The translations under genes and the position numbers were made by a program. Below the pieces are notes generated by a model. That model was not told the origin of the DNA, did not search any database, and saw only the letters and a list, made by a program, of their open reading frames with translations. Shown piece after piece: positions 35,147 through 47,233 of a stretch of 64,000 nucleotides of DNA (the stretch's first letter is position 1; each line of letters opens with the position of its first letter). This DNA comes from Solicoccozyma terricola (lineage: Eukaryota; Basidiomycota; Tremellomycetes; Filobasidiales; Piskurozymaceae), in NCBI GenBank assembly GCA_001600875.1, contig BCLD01000002.1:1247596-1311595 (forward strand). The letters are read 5' to 3'.

Positions 35147-37228
35147 TCACGACGTCGTGCCGGGGTCCGCGGCGACTAAAGGTTCATTCGACCCAGGTGT
35201 TAGTGATCCCATCTCTCGGAATTTGAGACCAAAGTTGGTGTGTGCTGGCCGACCGGTGGAGAAGTCCGTTGGCTCGAATGTCGGTCGTGGGTACTCTTCT
35301 TTCGTTGTTTTCTCCATTGTGATAAGCTGCAAGTCACGGAAAATCAGCTCAGGAATGACCTATATCGAGCCGAGACCTCCAACTTACCCTCCGAGCCCAC
35401 TTGTTGAAATCTTGGCAACTCCCAGTCCCGTACTTGATCTCCCTCATGCCGTCCACGACCGGCACATCAACATCCTCAAACTCGTCAGGGAATGTGGGGA
35501 GGAAGAAAACAAGCCGTCCACCAGGGACGAGCATGTACCTCGCGAAAAGGACCAGGTCGTAGCATAGTTGTGCCATCTCGTATGGACGTGATGGTGGGAT
35601 GTAATCGGAGAGTCTGAGTGGATGTCCGTTAATGTTGTTCGATGTCAAGAAGAGAGGGGCGGGGCGAGGGGGAGGGGGAGGCCACTCACTCATGAGCTAA
35701 TTTCCCATCAGCCATCACAGTTGGCCCATCTTTGACTCTCTCGTCTCTCCTTCCCAACCTCTTCGCTCCTGCTCTCACTCCATCTATATGAACCGGAACC
35801 ATAACCCTTGAATGTATAAGCTTTCAATGCTTCCTTATAAAACGGGAAGAGAGAGACTCACAAGGCGGATCAGTTACAATCGCATCTAATATCCCACCTC
35901 TCCTCCAAGGATTAAGCGTCACATCAAACGTTGCACAATCTAACAATCGATCTCTAACATTGTACTGAGAAGCAGCGCGGTATACCCCTGGTCCCGATGG
36001 ATCTATCAACCCACACAACATCAGTCATTCAGGACCACAAAAAAAAAACGGAGGGAAAACAACATAGGACGAACTTTTCCCTCGCATCTGTCTACCATCT
36101 ATATCTGATCCAATCGCATATGCTCCCCAATTCATCGCGGTGTATAAAAGACTTCCTGTTCCAGCGAATGGATCGTATACGAGTTTCCCTGGTGATGCCT
36201 GGATCCCCACTGATCAGCTTTTTAACATTCTGAGAAACGGGGAAGGACAGAAGGGGAAGACGAGGGTGACAACCTACCAATGCTTGATTAGCCATCAACA
36301 AACTCATCTCCGCTTCCATCGATGTATTTCCGTAAAAAGCACGTTCTCGAACAGTAAATTTGGCGATGAGAGATCTTGCTACGCCGTAAGCAACCTATGA
36401 AGGAAAAGAGAAGAGTCGTCAAGCGAGCTGAATCGAGGTGAAAAAAAAAAAAAGGTGGAAACGAACCAGAACAGACATGTATACGCAACGGAATTTCCCA
36501 TCCCGTCCTGCGGCTTCAAGCGCTTGAGATTCTTTCCCTTGGACGAGATCGTCTATCATCGTTGATAGCATGCCATGAAGGAATCAGCACTGGTACATTC
36601 GTTTTGGACGAACGATTAACAACGAGGAAACGTACATTCTTCATGAATCATGATCCGAACCTCGGGGTTTTTCATAGTGACCACTCCTTGAAAGTCCATA
36701 AAGGCAAATTCCTCAATGATGGGACTGACTCGGATTGAAGATGACATCTCCTTAGTTCTTGACTTCCTTGACTTGATCTAGGTCGAAGCGTGCAACTCAC
36801 GAAACCCTGCTTTTCCTCATTTTGTAGTTGACCGCATCCACTTCGAAAGCAAAAGACACATGTTGGTATTTCATCCATAATTCAGGATGAGAACGAATCC
36901 GTTCAATCAATTGAGGATAATTTTGTCCATAGCCTAGTAACCTAGAAACTGATCTGTGGTTCATGGTGGTCAATGAGCTCTCACCCTCTGTTTTCACCAG
37001 CTCCCGCGCATTCACCGAGAAAGCTCACTTCACCAAAACACATCTCTCAGCTATCCGTCTGGCATTCTCGTCACCATCCACCTCGACGATGAGAAATGAC
37101 CGAGTGATGTCTGTAGAAACTATTCGAAGCTCGAATCCAAACAACTGAGCACACGAGAAGAGTTCTGGGAGTCGGAAGGAGGTGTTGTCCGGTACGATAT
37201 GGAGCAAGTAGGGATGTAGGGACGGCAT
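35147..37228 (-). CDS. TRM11: tRNA (guanine-N2)-methyltransferase TRM11
   Basis: Several exons on the minus strand; the start is MPSLHPYLLHIVPDNTSFR (37228). The N-terminal region (FRLPELFSCAQLFGFEL, ARELVKTEG, YGQNYPQLIERIRSHPELW) matches Trm11's THUMP-like RNA-binding half. The catalytic half shows the SAM-binding motif DPFAGTGSLLYTA, the acidic GSDIDGRQMRGK strand and the DPPY motif, split by an intron after DPP near 35860 and continuing as YGVRAGAKRLGRRDE. The tail contains MLVPGGRLVFFLPTFPDEF and a final conserved NFGLKFREM. Trm11 with Trm112 makes m2G10 in cytoplasmic tRNAs; the Trm112 gene is not in this window. The downstream TOPORS-like gene starts its stop 166 bp upstream on the same strand. 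Confidence 0.92.
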
Positions 37229-37393
37229 GATGGTGACGAGGTGGTGGTACTGATGCTGAATTGGGCTGGAATGCGAATGAAGTCGAACGGAGGATGTGAA
37301 CATGAGGGTTGCCAACTTTTGTGGTGAATGCGATGTTTTCCCACGTGACAAACAAAAGTAAACAAGATAATTGTCGATAGCGACTACTGTTGA

Positions 37394-40300
37394 CTACGGT
37401 TTCCTGGCAGCGAGCAACTTGGCTCGTAGCATCGCAGCCCTGTCCTCTCCAGACGGAGGCGTGTCCCCAGTAGAAGAAGCCGTGGGGAGTGGAGTGGTTT
37501 CACCCACCGTTCCCATCGTAGCCTTCTCCTTCGCCAACTTCAGCTTCAACTTGAGTCTAGCCTTCGCTCTCGCCTCGATAGCTTCCTTGTCGATTGGTAT
37601 GGAAGCAGTCGCTACGTCATCCGCAGCAGCCAGCCTCTCTGCGACTTCATTCTCTCCAATAACGATCGGACGAGATAGCACGGCTCGAGCGCGAGCTGAG
37701 GTCGTCTTCTCTGTTGACAGCTTGCCAAGCAGTTTCTCACGACGTTGTGCTTTCTCGCCTATTGCTGTCTCATCCACCTCCTTGGAGAGTTTCGTCGAGT
37801 CCACAGGGAGTTCCACGGCGGTAGTGAGTTTGGATGCAGGATCAACACCCCATGGGTTCTCTTCGTAATCTTCGTGTGCACCTGTACCATTCATCTGTGG
37901 TGGCGGTGGCGATAACCCCCGATCTTGAACCTCCATTTCTGTCGGCGTAGGCGACCGTCGTTGTCGTGCTCGTCCAAAGATCCTGAGACTCAGAGAAGGT
38001 GCCTTTTCAATCTCAATTGCATGAGGATCCGGGGTGTCTACGCCAACGTCCAATAGTTCGACCGACTCAACCGGAAGAGGCGAGACGTCCAATAACGGGT
38101 CATTACTCCACCCTCTTAATTCATGATGAACCGCAACTTTCTTCTCTTTCCTTGCGCTATCCTTATCCACCTTTCCTTCCTGCATCAGATCACTCCTACC
38201 CTCTTCTATCCGCTTCCTCTTTCTCGCTTTTCTCAAAGCCTTTACATCAGGTGCCACCCATGTATCTCTCTCATCCCACTTCCTTGCTTCGATTCCGTTT
38301 CCACTTCGACTACGATCCACTGGAGATCTTGGCGGGACGTATCCATCATGTCTGTCCCATTGCCTGGGAGAAGATGGCGGTGGTCTCGGTCGGTGAGAGC
38401 GGGATGGTGATACCGAGTGGGACTGAGATGGGGAACGGGACCGGGTCCCGGAGCGTGCGCGTGCGTGAGAAGGGGAGGGAATATCATGCGTCAAGTCGGG
38501 AACTGGGAACTCGCGAGATTGAGACGCAGATGTGGACATTTCCCGAACGACGTCCTGGGTATCTGCAATGTTTGCATCGTCCTCAACATCTGGTATTGGG
38601 TCGTACTGTTCACGAATACATATATCAGTGCGAATCGTATGAAACGCAGGAGAGTAAGCGAACTCTTACCTGGGCAACAGCATCGTAAACTGTTAAATCC
38701 CGATATGGAGATCTCAGAAAAGAATAAACCTCTGTGTGACGCACCAACAGTCACAATCAGAGTCCATTCAACCCTCCGGTCATGATTCTTCTCGCTTCTG
38801 AACGGCGTGTGAAACACCATCCCTCAGCGTGCTCACCATGTGCAAAATGCTCCGCTCCCCTTCTATCCCTGCCAGTCAACCCCGGCTCATCTAAGAAATC
38901 CGCCAACAACCTTACAGCGGCTTCTGAGCGTATATCGATTGATTTCATCAAGGAAGTGATGTACGTCGTGAGAAACTGTGCATTCAAATCGTTCCAGTCT
39001 CATCAGTTGGCGAGTCCATATTGTGAGAAGACGAGGAGGCTGCTTACCTCGACGTCTATACCTCTCCAAACTCTCAGTTCTCGACGGAGAAAGGAGGTTG
39101 CTCGCTGTCCAGGTCAATCCCACTCACCGTCAGCAAATATCCCCAAATACGGAACATGAGATACAACAACAGAACTCACAACAATCATATCCTGATTTTC
39201 TGCGAATTGTCTAGGCGTTGGTATCGGCTTGAACCTTGTATGTATGTTACTTGCAACATGCTGTCCGCCATCCCATTTGATCAGTCTCCGAGGACCCCCG
39301 ATGAACGGTAAGCGATCTAACAAAGAGAGGGTCGCTCACTTTTGCAAACAGTCCGTGTCTGTAAATCATTCTTCGACGTTCGATCTGTCGTTCCAAGTCA
39401 TCCTCGACGTCATCTCTGCGTTTCTGTCCCCATCGTTCACTCTCCCTTGCTCTACGAGCGATCACTCTATCCGAAACGAGAACTTCAGGTGCGTTCTGTC
39501 TGAATGAAGGGACGTGAAGTCGAGTCGATAAGGAGGAAGAGAAAGTGGAATGTGAAGACGGTCGGATGGATGGAAGTGGTGGGAGATGGAACTGTCGTCG
39601 TAGGAAGGAGGTTAGCGTGGATTTCGTCGGAGTGGCGAAACGTTGGACGAAGCCCCCTCGTGAGGGAATGGATGATATATTGGAGACGTACCTTGACTGG
39701 ACCAGCCCCTTCATCTAGCTTGTGTAATAGAAATGGTGACATTGCAGCTGAACAGAGCGGACACCGTCTCGATTGATTTGCCCAGACGTTGATGCAAGAA
39801 AACTACGGCCATGACCAGCATCCGTCAGTAATCGACATTTATGAACGAACGATGAGGATGTGGGATGGAAGAAACGGCGAAAGAATGAGCTGGTAGGACC
39901 AAAGCCGACTCACACAAAAACACTGGTGTCCACATTCGCCAAGGACTGTCCTGTCCCTAACACCTTGCAGACATATCACACACATCTCCTGCTCTTCATC
40001 GCTTTCCTCATGATCGTCATCCATGTCGTCCACTGCATTCGGTTTCCTTGCCTTCCCATCATTCAAGGATGGAGCGTCCAGATCATACACCTCTCCTCGA
40101 GAAGCAGCACGATTGAATTCTTCTTGACGTTTCCGGCGAGCAGCAGGTAACCTACTGGTTCTCCACTCTGCGGATTCTTCTGGTGATGGAATTCTCCTGA
40201 TCGGGTCCTCCACGACGTCGCACGCATCTTGAACCGTGATGCTGGTCACCGCCGACGGGTGAGGCAAATGCGATGGTTGAGGCGAAGGTGGATGGACAAA

Positions 40301-40549
40301 CGCCGGTCTAGCCACCGGTTCTCGATCGCCTCTGCTCAACTTTCTGTCTCTAGATATCAAAGCAGGCGGAATAAGACTCGTTGCATCTCCTGTTGACGCC
40401 CCTGGTGCTGTCCCCGATGGTCTTGTAGACAGACCAGCTTGCGACGAAGACCCACCGCGCTGAACCCATGAAATCGTAGGTGGAGAACATGACACCTGTG
40501 TGGATTGCAAGACGAATGCTTCGGCTGGATCTTGCTCAAATAGACTCAT
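37394..40549 (-). CDS. TOPORS-like RING E3 ubiquitin (SUMO) ligase
   Basis: Starts MSLFEQDPAEAFVLQ at 40549. After a Ser/Pro-rich region of 190 residues comes a C3HC4 RING: CVIC...ECGHQC...FSCINVW...CPLC, split by an intron at about 39900. The next exons read RRMIYRHGLFAKHVASN, TFLTTYITSLMKSIDIRSEA, AEHFAHEVYSFLRSPYRDL and VYDAVAQYDPIPD. This order (RING, IYRHGLYA helix, a helical domain ending in HEF..F.RSP..YD) is that of TOPORS/ICP0-type ligases. The C-terminal 380 residues contain RS-dipeptide stretches, a Lys/Arg nuclear-signal-like block (KALRKARKRKR) and Ala/Lys-rich helices, as in TOPORS. Expected to act in the nucleus as a ubiquitin or SUMO ligase. Exon phases were checked at the main joins. 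Confidence 0.82.
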
Positions 40550-40806
40550 TACTGGCGCAGGATGTACGTTGACCTGGCAGAGGAATGATACATGCGGGGT
40601 GTCGACGGTGGTGATCGTGCTGACCGAAGATATGGCAGCAAGGGGATGTCAACCTCATCGAGTCTCGTCGGTCACGTGGAACAACTGGTGATAGGACTAA
40701 ACTTGTCCTCCTCAGACTTGTACAACGACTGTTTCCTCGTACATCCGCTGAATGACGTCCCATTGCATGCTAGACCTCCTCCAGTAGTCCATCAATTCCC
40801 TCATTC

Positions 40807-43800
40807 TCACTTCAGTGGATCAAAATCCCCCCAATCAGCACTCTTCGCCGCCATCGGATCAAAGCTCTTCTTCACCGTAGGTGTCAACATAGGTTGAGAC
40901 TGCGGATTCCACCCTGGTGGCGGCGCCGTTGTCGGTTTCAAAGATTGCATCGGGGCCATCGTTGGCATCGCTGGCATCGCTGGTCGTTGCTGTGCTTGAG
41001 GGACAGATGAATATGCTGGTGTGTATGAGGGAAATGTGGGTGCTTGTGGTGCCAATGAGATATTATAGTTGGGTCCTGCAGATGACTGCGAGGGTGGTTG
41101 AGCCTGTAATTGTAATGGAGGTTGAATAGGTTGCATTGGCTGCATTGTTGTACCAAACGACTGATGCGTTGCTTGCTGTGACTGTATTGTTGGTGTTGGC
41201 GTAAACGCAGAGGGATTGAAGGCACTAGCTGCAATCGGACGTGCCTTTAATCGTGCTGGAGGGGAGGACAACGGTGACGACCGCAGGGGCACAGGCGTCA
41301 TCGATGGTGCTGAAAATGCTGAATTCGTCGTTGGGTTGATGGATTGTCCGGATGAAAGTGACATTGAAGCCGTTTGCGTTGGCAGCTAACCGCCACGAAC
41401 ACCACCAACCACCGATCACACGCTTCAGTATCTCCTCCTGCGCCGAAGATCTAGGAATGCTGACTTACTGTATCATTGGCCCAAGAGTCCGCCCACCCAT
41501 CCCAAGGATCCTCCGTCTTTGAACCCATCGCCGCTCCCATATCTTTCCCTGTCGTACCATTCTTCTTCCCTCCACCACCAACAAGAGTCTCGAAATCCAC
41601 CTCCCCGTCATTGTCACCAGCCAGTCCGCCAAGGCCAGCAGCAAACCCATCCCCATTCCCATTGGAGAATCTCGAGGTTTGATCTTCCAATTGACGTGCC
41701 GCCCTGAGGTGTTCAAGATGTTCTGTTTCGACTCGGGCGGATAGTGTTTTAATTACGCTGAATCGGATCGGAAGCGGTGATTGGGAGATTAGCGTTGTGG
41801 GCCATGGGGAAACGGGCGTGGAGAAGGGACGTACGTCATGAAGCGAGAGAATTGATCCACATTGAGTACTATTCCCAACAAAGCGATATCAGCGTTACCT
41901 TCAACCAATGCCAGACCGGAAATACCTACGAGGGCTTCCCATACTCATCGCCCACAGTTGGGGAAGTACTAGAGTAGCGGTCGCTGCTCTATCGACTCTT
42001 GCACCCATCGCTTCGTGAACGCCCAATGTTGCCATCTGCGAAGTGCTCACCGAGACTTGAGAATACGATTGGAAATTAGGAGTAAGGGGATACGCACCAT
42101 CACTGCTGGCTCCTTGGTTTTGATCTTGGCGAGTAATGGGACCAGTTTGGTGGTCAATACCGACTGTGATAGCGGGTGTTAACGGAGACTGAATGATTCT
42201 AGAGACCGAAGACCTCCCACCTTATCAAGAATGGGAATCAACTGCAAGAAACATTCCAGAGTTTTGACTTTTACGCTCAATATCCGCGTCTTGGTGAACA
42301 GGATCTATCGACGGGCCAGCACGTTCAATCCAATGACATGACAATCACACGACGTGACGACCACTTACTGCCACCTTGACCAGCAGAATATTCTCCACTG
42401 TCCCATAGTCCAATGCGCCGCACAGCTTGGGCACACCTTCTAGCGCTTTCTCTTGAATAGGTGGATGATCGCTCTCGAGCGAGTTGTAGATGAGGGGCAT
42501 GACATCTGTGCGTGATGGCGATTAGCGGGCGATGGATGCGCGGATTGGGTTTCGCGACCTACTGTCTCGGAAAGCTTGCTGTGACGTCTTGGCTTCCAGC
42601 AGTGGGAGATTCTCCAAGAGTGCTACGAGGAATATCAAAGCATCGTCAGGGTATAGTTCAAGCATTGATTCACCCTCGAGAACGCCGACTAACTCATCAT
42701 GATCTGCGGAGGATCTTTCATCCCGAATAGGGGTTGCATCTTGGTCAACACCGGACCAAATTCTTCTTTTTGCAGAGACTTTGAAATTTCAAATACGAGG
42801 GGGAGGATGAATGGGATGAGGTATGGGTCTTTCATCTGCGGAGAGTGTGTAGTCGTATTAAGTGGAATAGAATTCAGGACTTGCCATCCACCACTCGTAA
42901 CACTAGCACCCACCTCATCCAACAACGCAGGCAGCACCTTTCTCTTCCTCAACCGTTCACTGAACCCTCCCAACACTCTCAGTAACCCTTTCAAGAACGT
43001 CGCCTTCTCCTCTCGAGGTTTACTAGCGAAATTAGAAGGATCGAGGAAGTTCAACGTCGATATTGCTAGTGAAGAAAAGTAAGGATGTTGCGTGAGGGAA
43101 GCGAGAGTGATTCGATTTTGAGGAGATCGAGTTAGAAGACGGGGTAAGAGATCTGCATTGATTTCCAAATAAAAATAAAACCCCCCTTCACATATCAGAC
43201 ACCCTCCCTCCTCTTTCCACATCATATCACGCAGCAACGACCTATAATCTCACCTCGAACTTCACTCCCTGCTGTATCCCACTTCCTCCCACTTCTCCAA
43301 CCCCCAGCTCCCATCCCTCCATTCCCAACCAACTCATCAACATGTTTCCTCAACGAGCTCATCGATCCGTTATTCCGAAACGGCGGTTTCCCCGCACCTA
43401 CGTTCAAAGCGTATAGAATACATCCTATACTGTATAAATCGTTTGAAGGTGATAATGTCGCATCGAGAGCGTATTCAGGAGCTATGAGAAGTTTTTTTGG
43501 AAAAGAAAAGAAAAAATCCCAAATCTTTCAGCTTTTTTTTTTTTCCTTATTCGACTCTCATCTTACCCCCATTCATATTCAATTCTCACCTAGATAATCT
43601 AAATTCCATTGAACTTGAGGCGGTATTCTCGCGTCGATATCAGGATACACATACTTGTTCGTACCATCCGGAGATGGAATAATCGATTGATTTAAATGAA
43701 GACCTGAGAGTTTCCAATCTCCCTAATCCGATCCAATCGTTGAGGGAATGTTAGCGGGAAACCGTTCCAACCCCCTCCTCCTCCTCCTCAAAACAGAAAA

Positions 43801-44811
43801 TAGAAACGAACGAAAGACTCACTGTACCACTTAATAAAACACTCTCAGGAACTACATTCAGATGAACGACTTTCGCTTGAGTATGAAGGAAAGAAAGTGC
43901 TTGTGAGAGTTGAGATAAACCTTTTTGGATCTAAAAATATCGTTGTAGGGGTTTTTGAACGGTTTTCGCCAAGGAGTTGGGGGGGGGGGGGGGGGGAGGT
44001 TTGGTTTGTTATAAATTTTGTCAAAGGGTTATGGGCGTCAATCAGCGACACTCAATCAGTAATCCCATTTTCCTTCATTAAGGAACCAAGGAAAATGGAC
44101 AATCGACCCGTTTGTCTCACCTCAACTTCATCGATCCCTATTTCAACCTGATCCTGAATCTCACCCAACACTCTTCCCGCTTTCCCATTCCCATTCCTCC
44201 CGGCACCACCCGCACCACCCGCACCACCCGCACCACCACCCAATACATTCGATTGTGTATTTTGTAACACGCCACCTAAACAACCTGATACTCGTTCTGA
44301 AACCCAAGTTAAACTAGTTCTTGTTTCTTCTAATGGTTCTATTATGTGTAAGAGGTGTGGATGTCTGAGACGGGATAATGTAGATACCTGTTGGGCCCGC
44401 GGGGGAGGTGGGGGGAGGGGGGAGGGGGTTCAGTATGTAGCTTAGGAGAGATGAAGAGATGGAGAGATGGAAGCGAGGAAGAGGGGAAGTGATAAAAAAC
44501 CCCGAACAAATCGATATATCTCCTCTCACCTCCTTTTTCAACACATCAATCACTCCATTCTTCAATTTAAAATCTCTTATCCCATCCAAAACTTTCTTTT
44601 CAAAGACCCAAATAGAAACTTCCTTTTCCGATGTTTTATGTTTCGCAGGAACAACTTTCCATAGATTAACGTTGAATGAACCACCTGATATTATGTTAGT
44701 GGTTGATGGGAGATGAGTATTGGATGAAGCGGGTGATACGATCTCGTATGATGAGAGTGGGGATGATTTGGAGAGAAGAGAGGAGGCGGCTGTTAGGATT
44801 GCAGCTGCCAT
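40807..44811 (-). CDS. SCY1-like pseudokinase (SCYL2 type)
   Basis: Start MAAAILTAASSLLSKSSPL at 44811, chosen because upstream in-frame codons lack an ATG. Kinase-fold landmarks are present but degraded: VSTLSRLRHPHLLHIIEP, then VVHLNVVPESVLLSGT where active kinases have HRDLKPEN, and DWKLSGL where they have DFG, so it should be catalytically dead. An APEYALDATLSPSNDLYS activation segment and YFSSLAISTLNFLD follow. HEAT-like repeats come next (LKGLLRVLGGFSERLRKRKV, DPYLIPFILPLVFEI) and a Gln/Pro-rich tail ending SADWGDFDPLK. SCYL2/CVAK104 binds clathrin and AP complexes; the DPF/W-like tail motifs here fit that role. The minus-strand intron at about 43979-43996 has an 18-base C tract. Confidence 0.88.
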
Positions 44812-45307
44812 GTTGGTGGGAGAAGTTGGTTGGATAGGAATGGGAGCTGTGTGTGCGGTGTGTGTGTGCGGTTGTTTCCAGTATTCAAGGGCTGTTGACA
44901 CTCTAGAGTCCGATGAAGGACGAGTAGGAGGACCAAGGGAATGATGAGTGGATGGACATTAGTCGGTGTTGCGCATGATTCGAGTATGGTTGGAAGTAAT
45001 ACGATGCGCGGTTGGAGGATGTCAACACTGCACTTGTCCGGGGATGAGTACCCCGTTCAAACGTATACCACCTATCCACCCATGCAATCGAAGTCATCAC
45101 AGCCATACACCCCTCATCTCCCGCTCTATCATCTCCTCGTACACACTCCCGAGTATCCACACCACCCTGTCCAACCACCCGTCCCTGCCATCCCTATCCC
45201 CACCCACATCCACATCGACCCCCCCACCCACCATCCGTCGCCGGAATAGAAACGCGTCGACGTCTCGGAAACGATAGATTGATCTCAGAACCTGGTATCA
45301 AGTAACA
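44812..45307. promoter_or_regulatory. Divergent promoter region
   Basis: 496 bp between the starts of the SCYL2-like gene (-) and the CHY zinc-finger gene (+). It contains CA/CT-rich leaders on both sides. No open frame is supported. Confidence 0.5.
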
Positions 45308-46695
45308 ATGTGGTGAGTGGTAGGAATCCTTCTACTACCTTCTCCTATCGATATGATACTGATCATTCAAACCTACCTATCCACTCCCACTCCCACTCCC
45401 ACTCCCACTCCCTCTCCCTCTCCGACTTGGAATATATCAGTAAACATATACTTAACGCTCAAGTTTCAATAAGAGCTCCATGTTGTCAGAAATGGTATGA
45501 TGTGAGTCCGTTTCCCCCCACCCATTTCGGTATGATATTCAACCATCGTATACCCTCCGAGGGGGGGGGTCGGGGGTTTCGAGGGTTGTGGAAAGATCGG
45601 AAGTTGAATAATTACTGATCTTTTCGTCGATTCCACCCCAAAACACATACATTCATCGCACCTTTCATCCCAACATTCTCCCCATTCAACCTAACTCTTA
45701 CAACACCTACACACCTACACATACCATCTCCCACGAAATTAGTGTCCGGAATGTCATAACGCACAACAAGATCATCCTCTAAAACGAACGATGGAAATGC
45801 ATTTCATATGCAAAAAAGTAAAGTTCTCCCCCTCTATACAACTCTTTACTATCGAAAAACCATCTCACCTGATAAATCCCCCATTCCCAAACCNCCCCCC
45901 CCCCCCTAAATCACCCCGCCGCCCGTTTCATATACCAACGACCAAACCACAACTCAAATCAGTGCAAAAAAGCATTCAGGAAAGATATGATGAAATATGA
46001 AGAATCAGATGAATATTGTCCTCATTGTGATAATCACTATGTAAGTCCCCGTTTCCCCCCCCCCACTCTTTCACGGTAGGCCCATAATAAAACGGAATAT
46101 AAAAGTGGATAGCTTATTCGTTTTATCTCTGGTTCTTTGGTTCGCTGTTTCCCTCGGGGTTTCGTTTGGGGTTATTGTTTTGCTTTCTTTTGGGGAGTGG
46201 TTTAGGTCTTAGATGCTAAAACACCACAAGCGGTTTTAGGAGTTGAAGGTGAAGATGCAAGGATTGATTCAAGGTACGAGGATGGCGTTCTCTTTTTGTT
46301 CTGTGTTTTTCTCCCTCCTTTTCTTCGTCCTCGGTCCTCGGTCCTTGGTCTTCTTTCATATTCCTTTTCCACAATCCTCTCCCTCATTTATCAAAAATCT
46401 CCTTTGGTGAAGATTTTTTAATATAATTCTCCTTCCTTCCTTCTTCCGTCCCTCCGTCCCTCCATCCATCCGTCTTGCTTCACATTGCTCCAACGACGAA
46501 CGAATATTTGGGCGCGGGGCGTACCTAACAACCCATACTTTATCATTCCTCCTCCTCCCATCCCCATCCCACAGAATGATAAGAGACGACAGAGTCAAAC
46601 AAGATCCACTCAAATCCGTATTCGCACGACAAGACGTCAGTGATAAAATCGATATACGGACAAAAGTACCAATGGGTGGTTCAGAGGATGTTTGA
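45308..46695 (+). CDS. CHY-type zinc-finger protein
   Basis: Six exons: 45308-45312 (5 nt, ATGTG), 45441-45501, 45743-45817, 45963-46038, about 46206-46275 and 46576-46695. Splicing the 5-nt exon gives MCKHILNAQVSIRAPCC, the expected start of this family. The domain then reads QKWYDCPECHNAQQDHPL, HFICKKCKKAF and YCPHCDNHY, i.e. the Cys/His pairs of a CHY zinc finger binding about three zinc ions. A conserved tail follows (QAVLGVEGEDARIDSRMI, DDRVKQDPLKSVF). Yeast Hot13, with the same domain type, removes zinc from mitochondrial Tim proteins; that role here is only inference. Introns contain (CCCACT)n and a C tract with one ambiguous base (45894). Confidence 0.88.
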
Positions 46696-47233
46696 TCCTG
46701 GGGACGGTTTTATTTTTCGGGAGCTCACCTTGAAAAAGGCATGCGGTGTGATGATGGGAATGCAAACGGAATAGAGAGATGGGGGATGAGGGAAATTTAC
46801 GTAGTAGGTAGTTGGAAACGATGTTGGACGTGATACATCGATCATGGTTCTCTGTACGCTTCTATACTCGGCTTACGAGATCGATCTTGTGATGTAAATG
46901 AAGCTACTGGTATACAGAATGTTAGAGGTGATGATAATAACGAAACGTATACGGGGTTGGGGGGGGAGTTGGTTTCTCATTGCAACGACGGTTCGTAAGG
47001 TGGATGTTGAATGCGTGCCTCATCGACTGTCAACGAGCGGTCGACTGTCTGTTGTGGGCGAATGAGCAGTGGCCGTTCGTCGCTAAGGAATTGCATATCG
47101 CATCGACAACAAACGGTCCGACCAACCGACCGCCACATTGCCAACAGAGCAGCAGAAGAGGAGGGGAGAGGGGGAGAAACTAAACAACGTTTGCGTTCTT
47201 TCCTACACATTCGCTGATCTCCTTCATTTATCT
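46696..47233. other. Convergent intergenic region
   Basis: Holds the 3' flanks of the CHY gene (+) and the hydrolase gene (-). Overlapping short open frames at 46977-47237 on both strands show no domain. Nothing else is seen. Confidence 0.45.

Noticed and set aside
45313..45440. Ser-His repeat coding sequence before the CHY domain
   Set aside because: It is the (CCCACT)n part of intron 1; removing it restores the family-typical start MCKHILNAQ.
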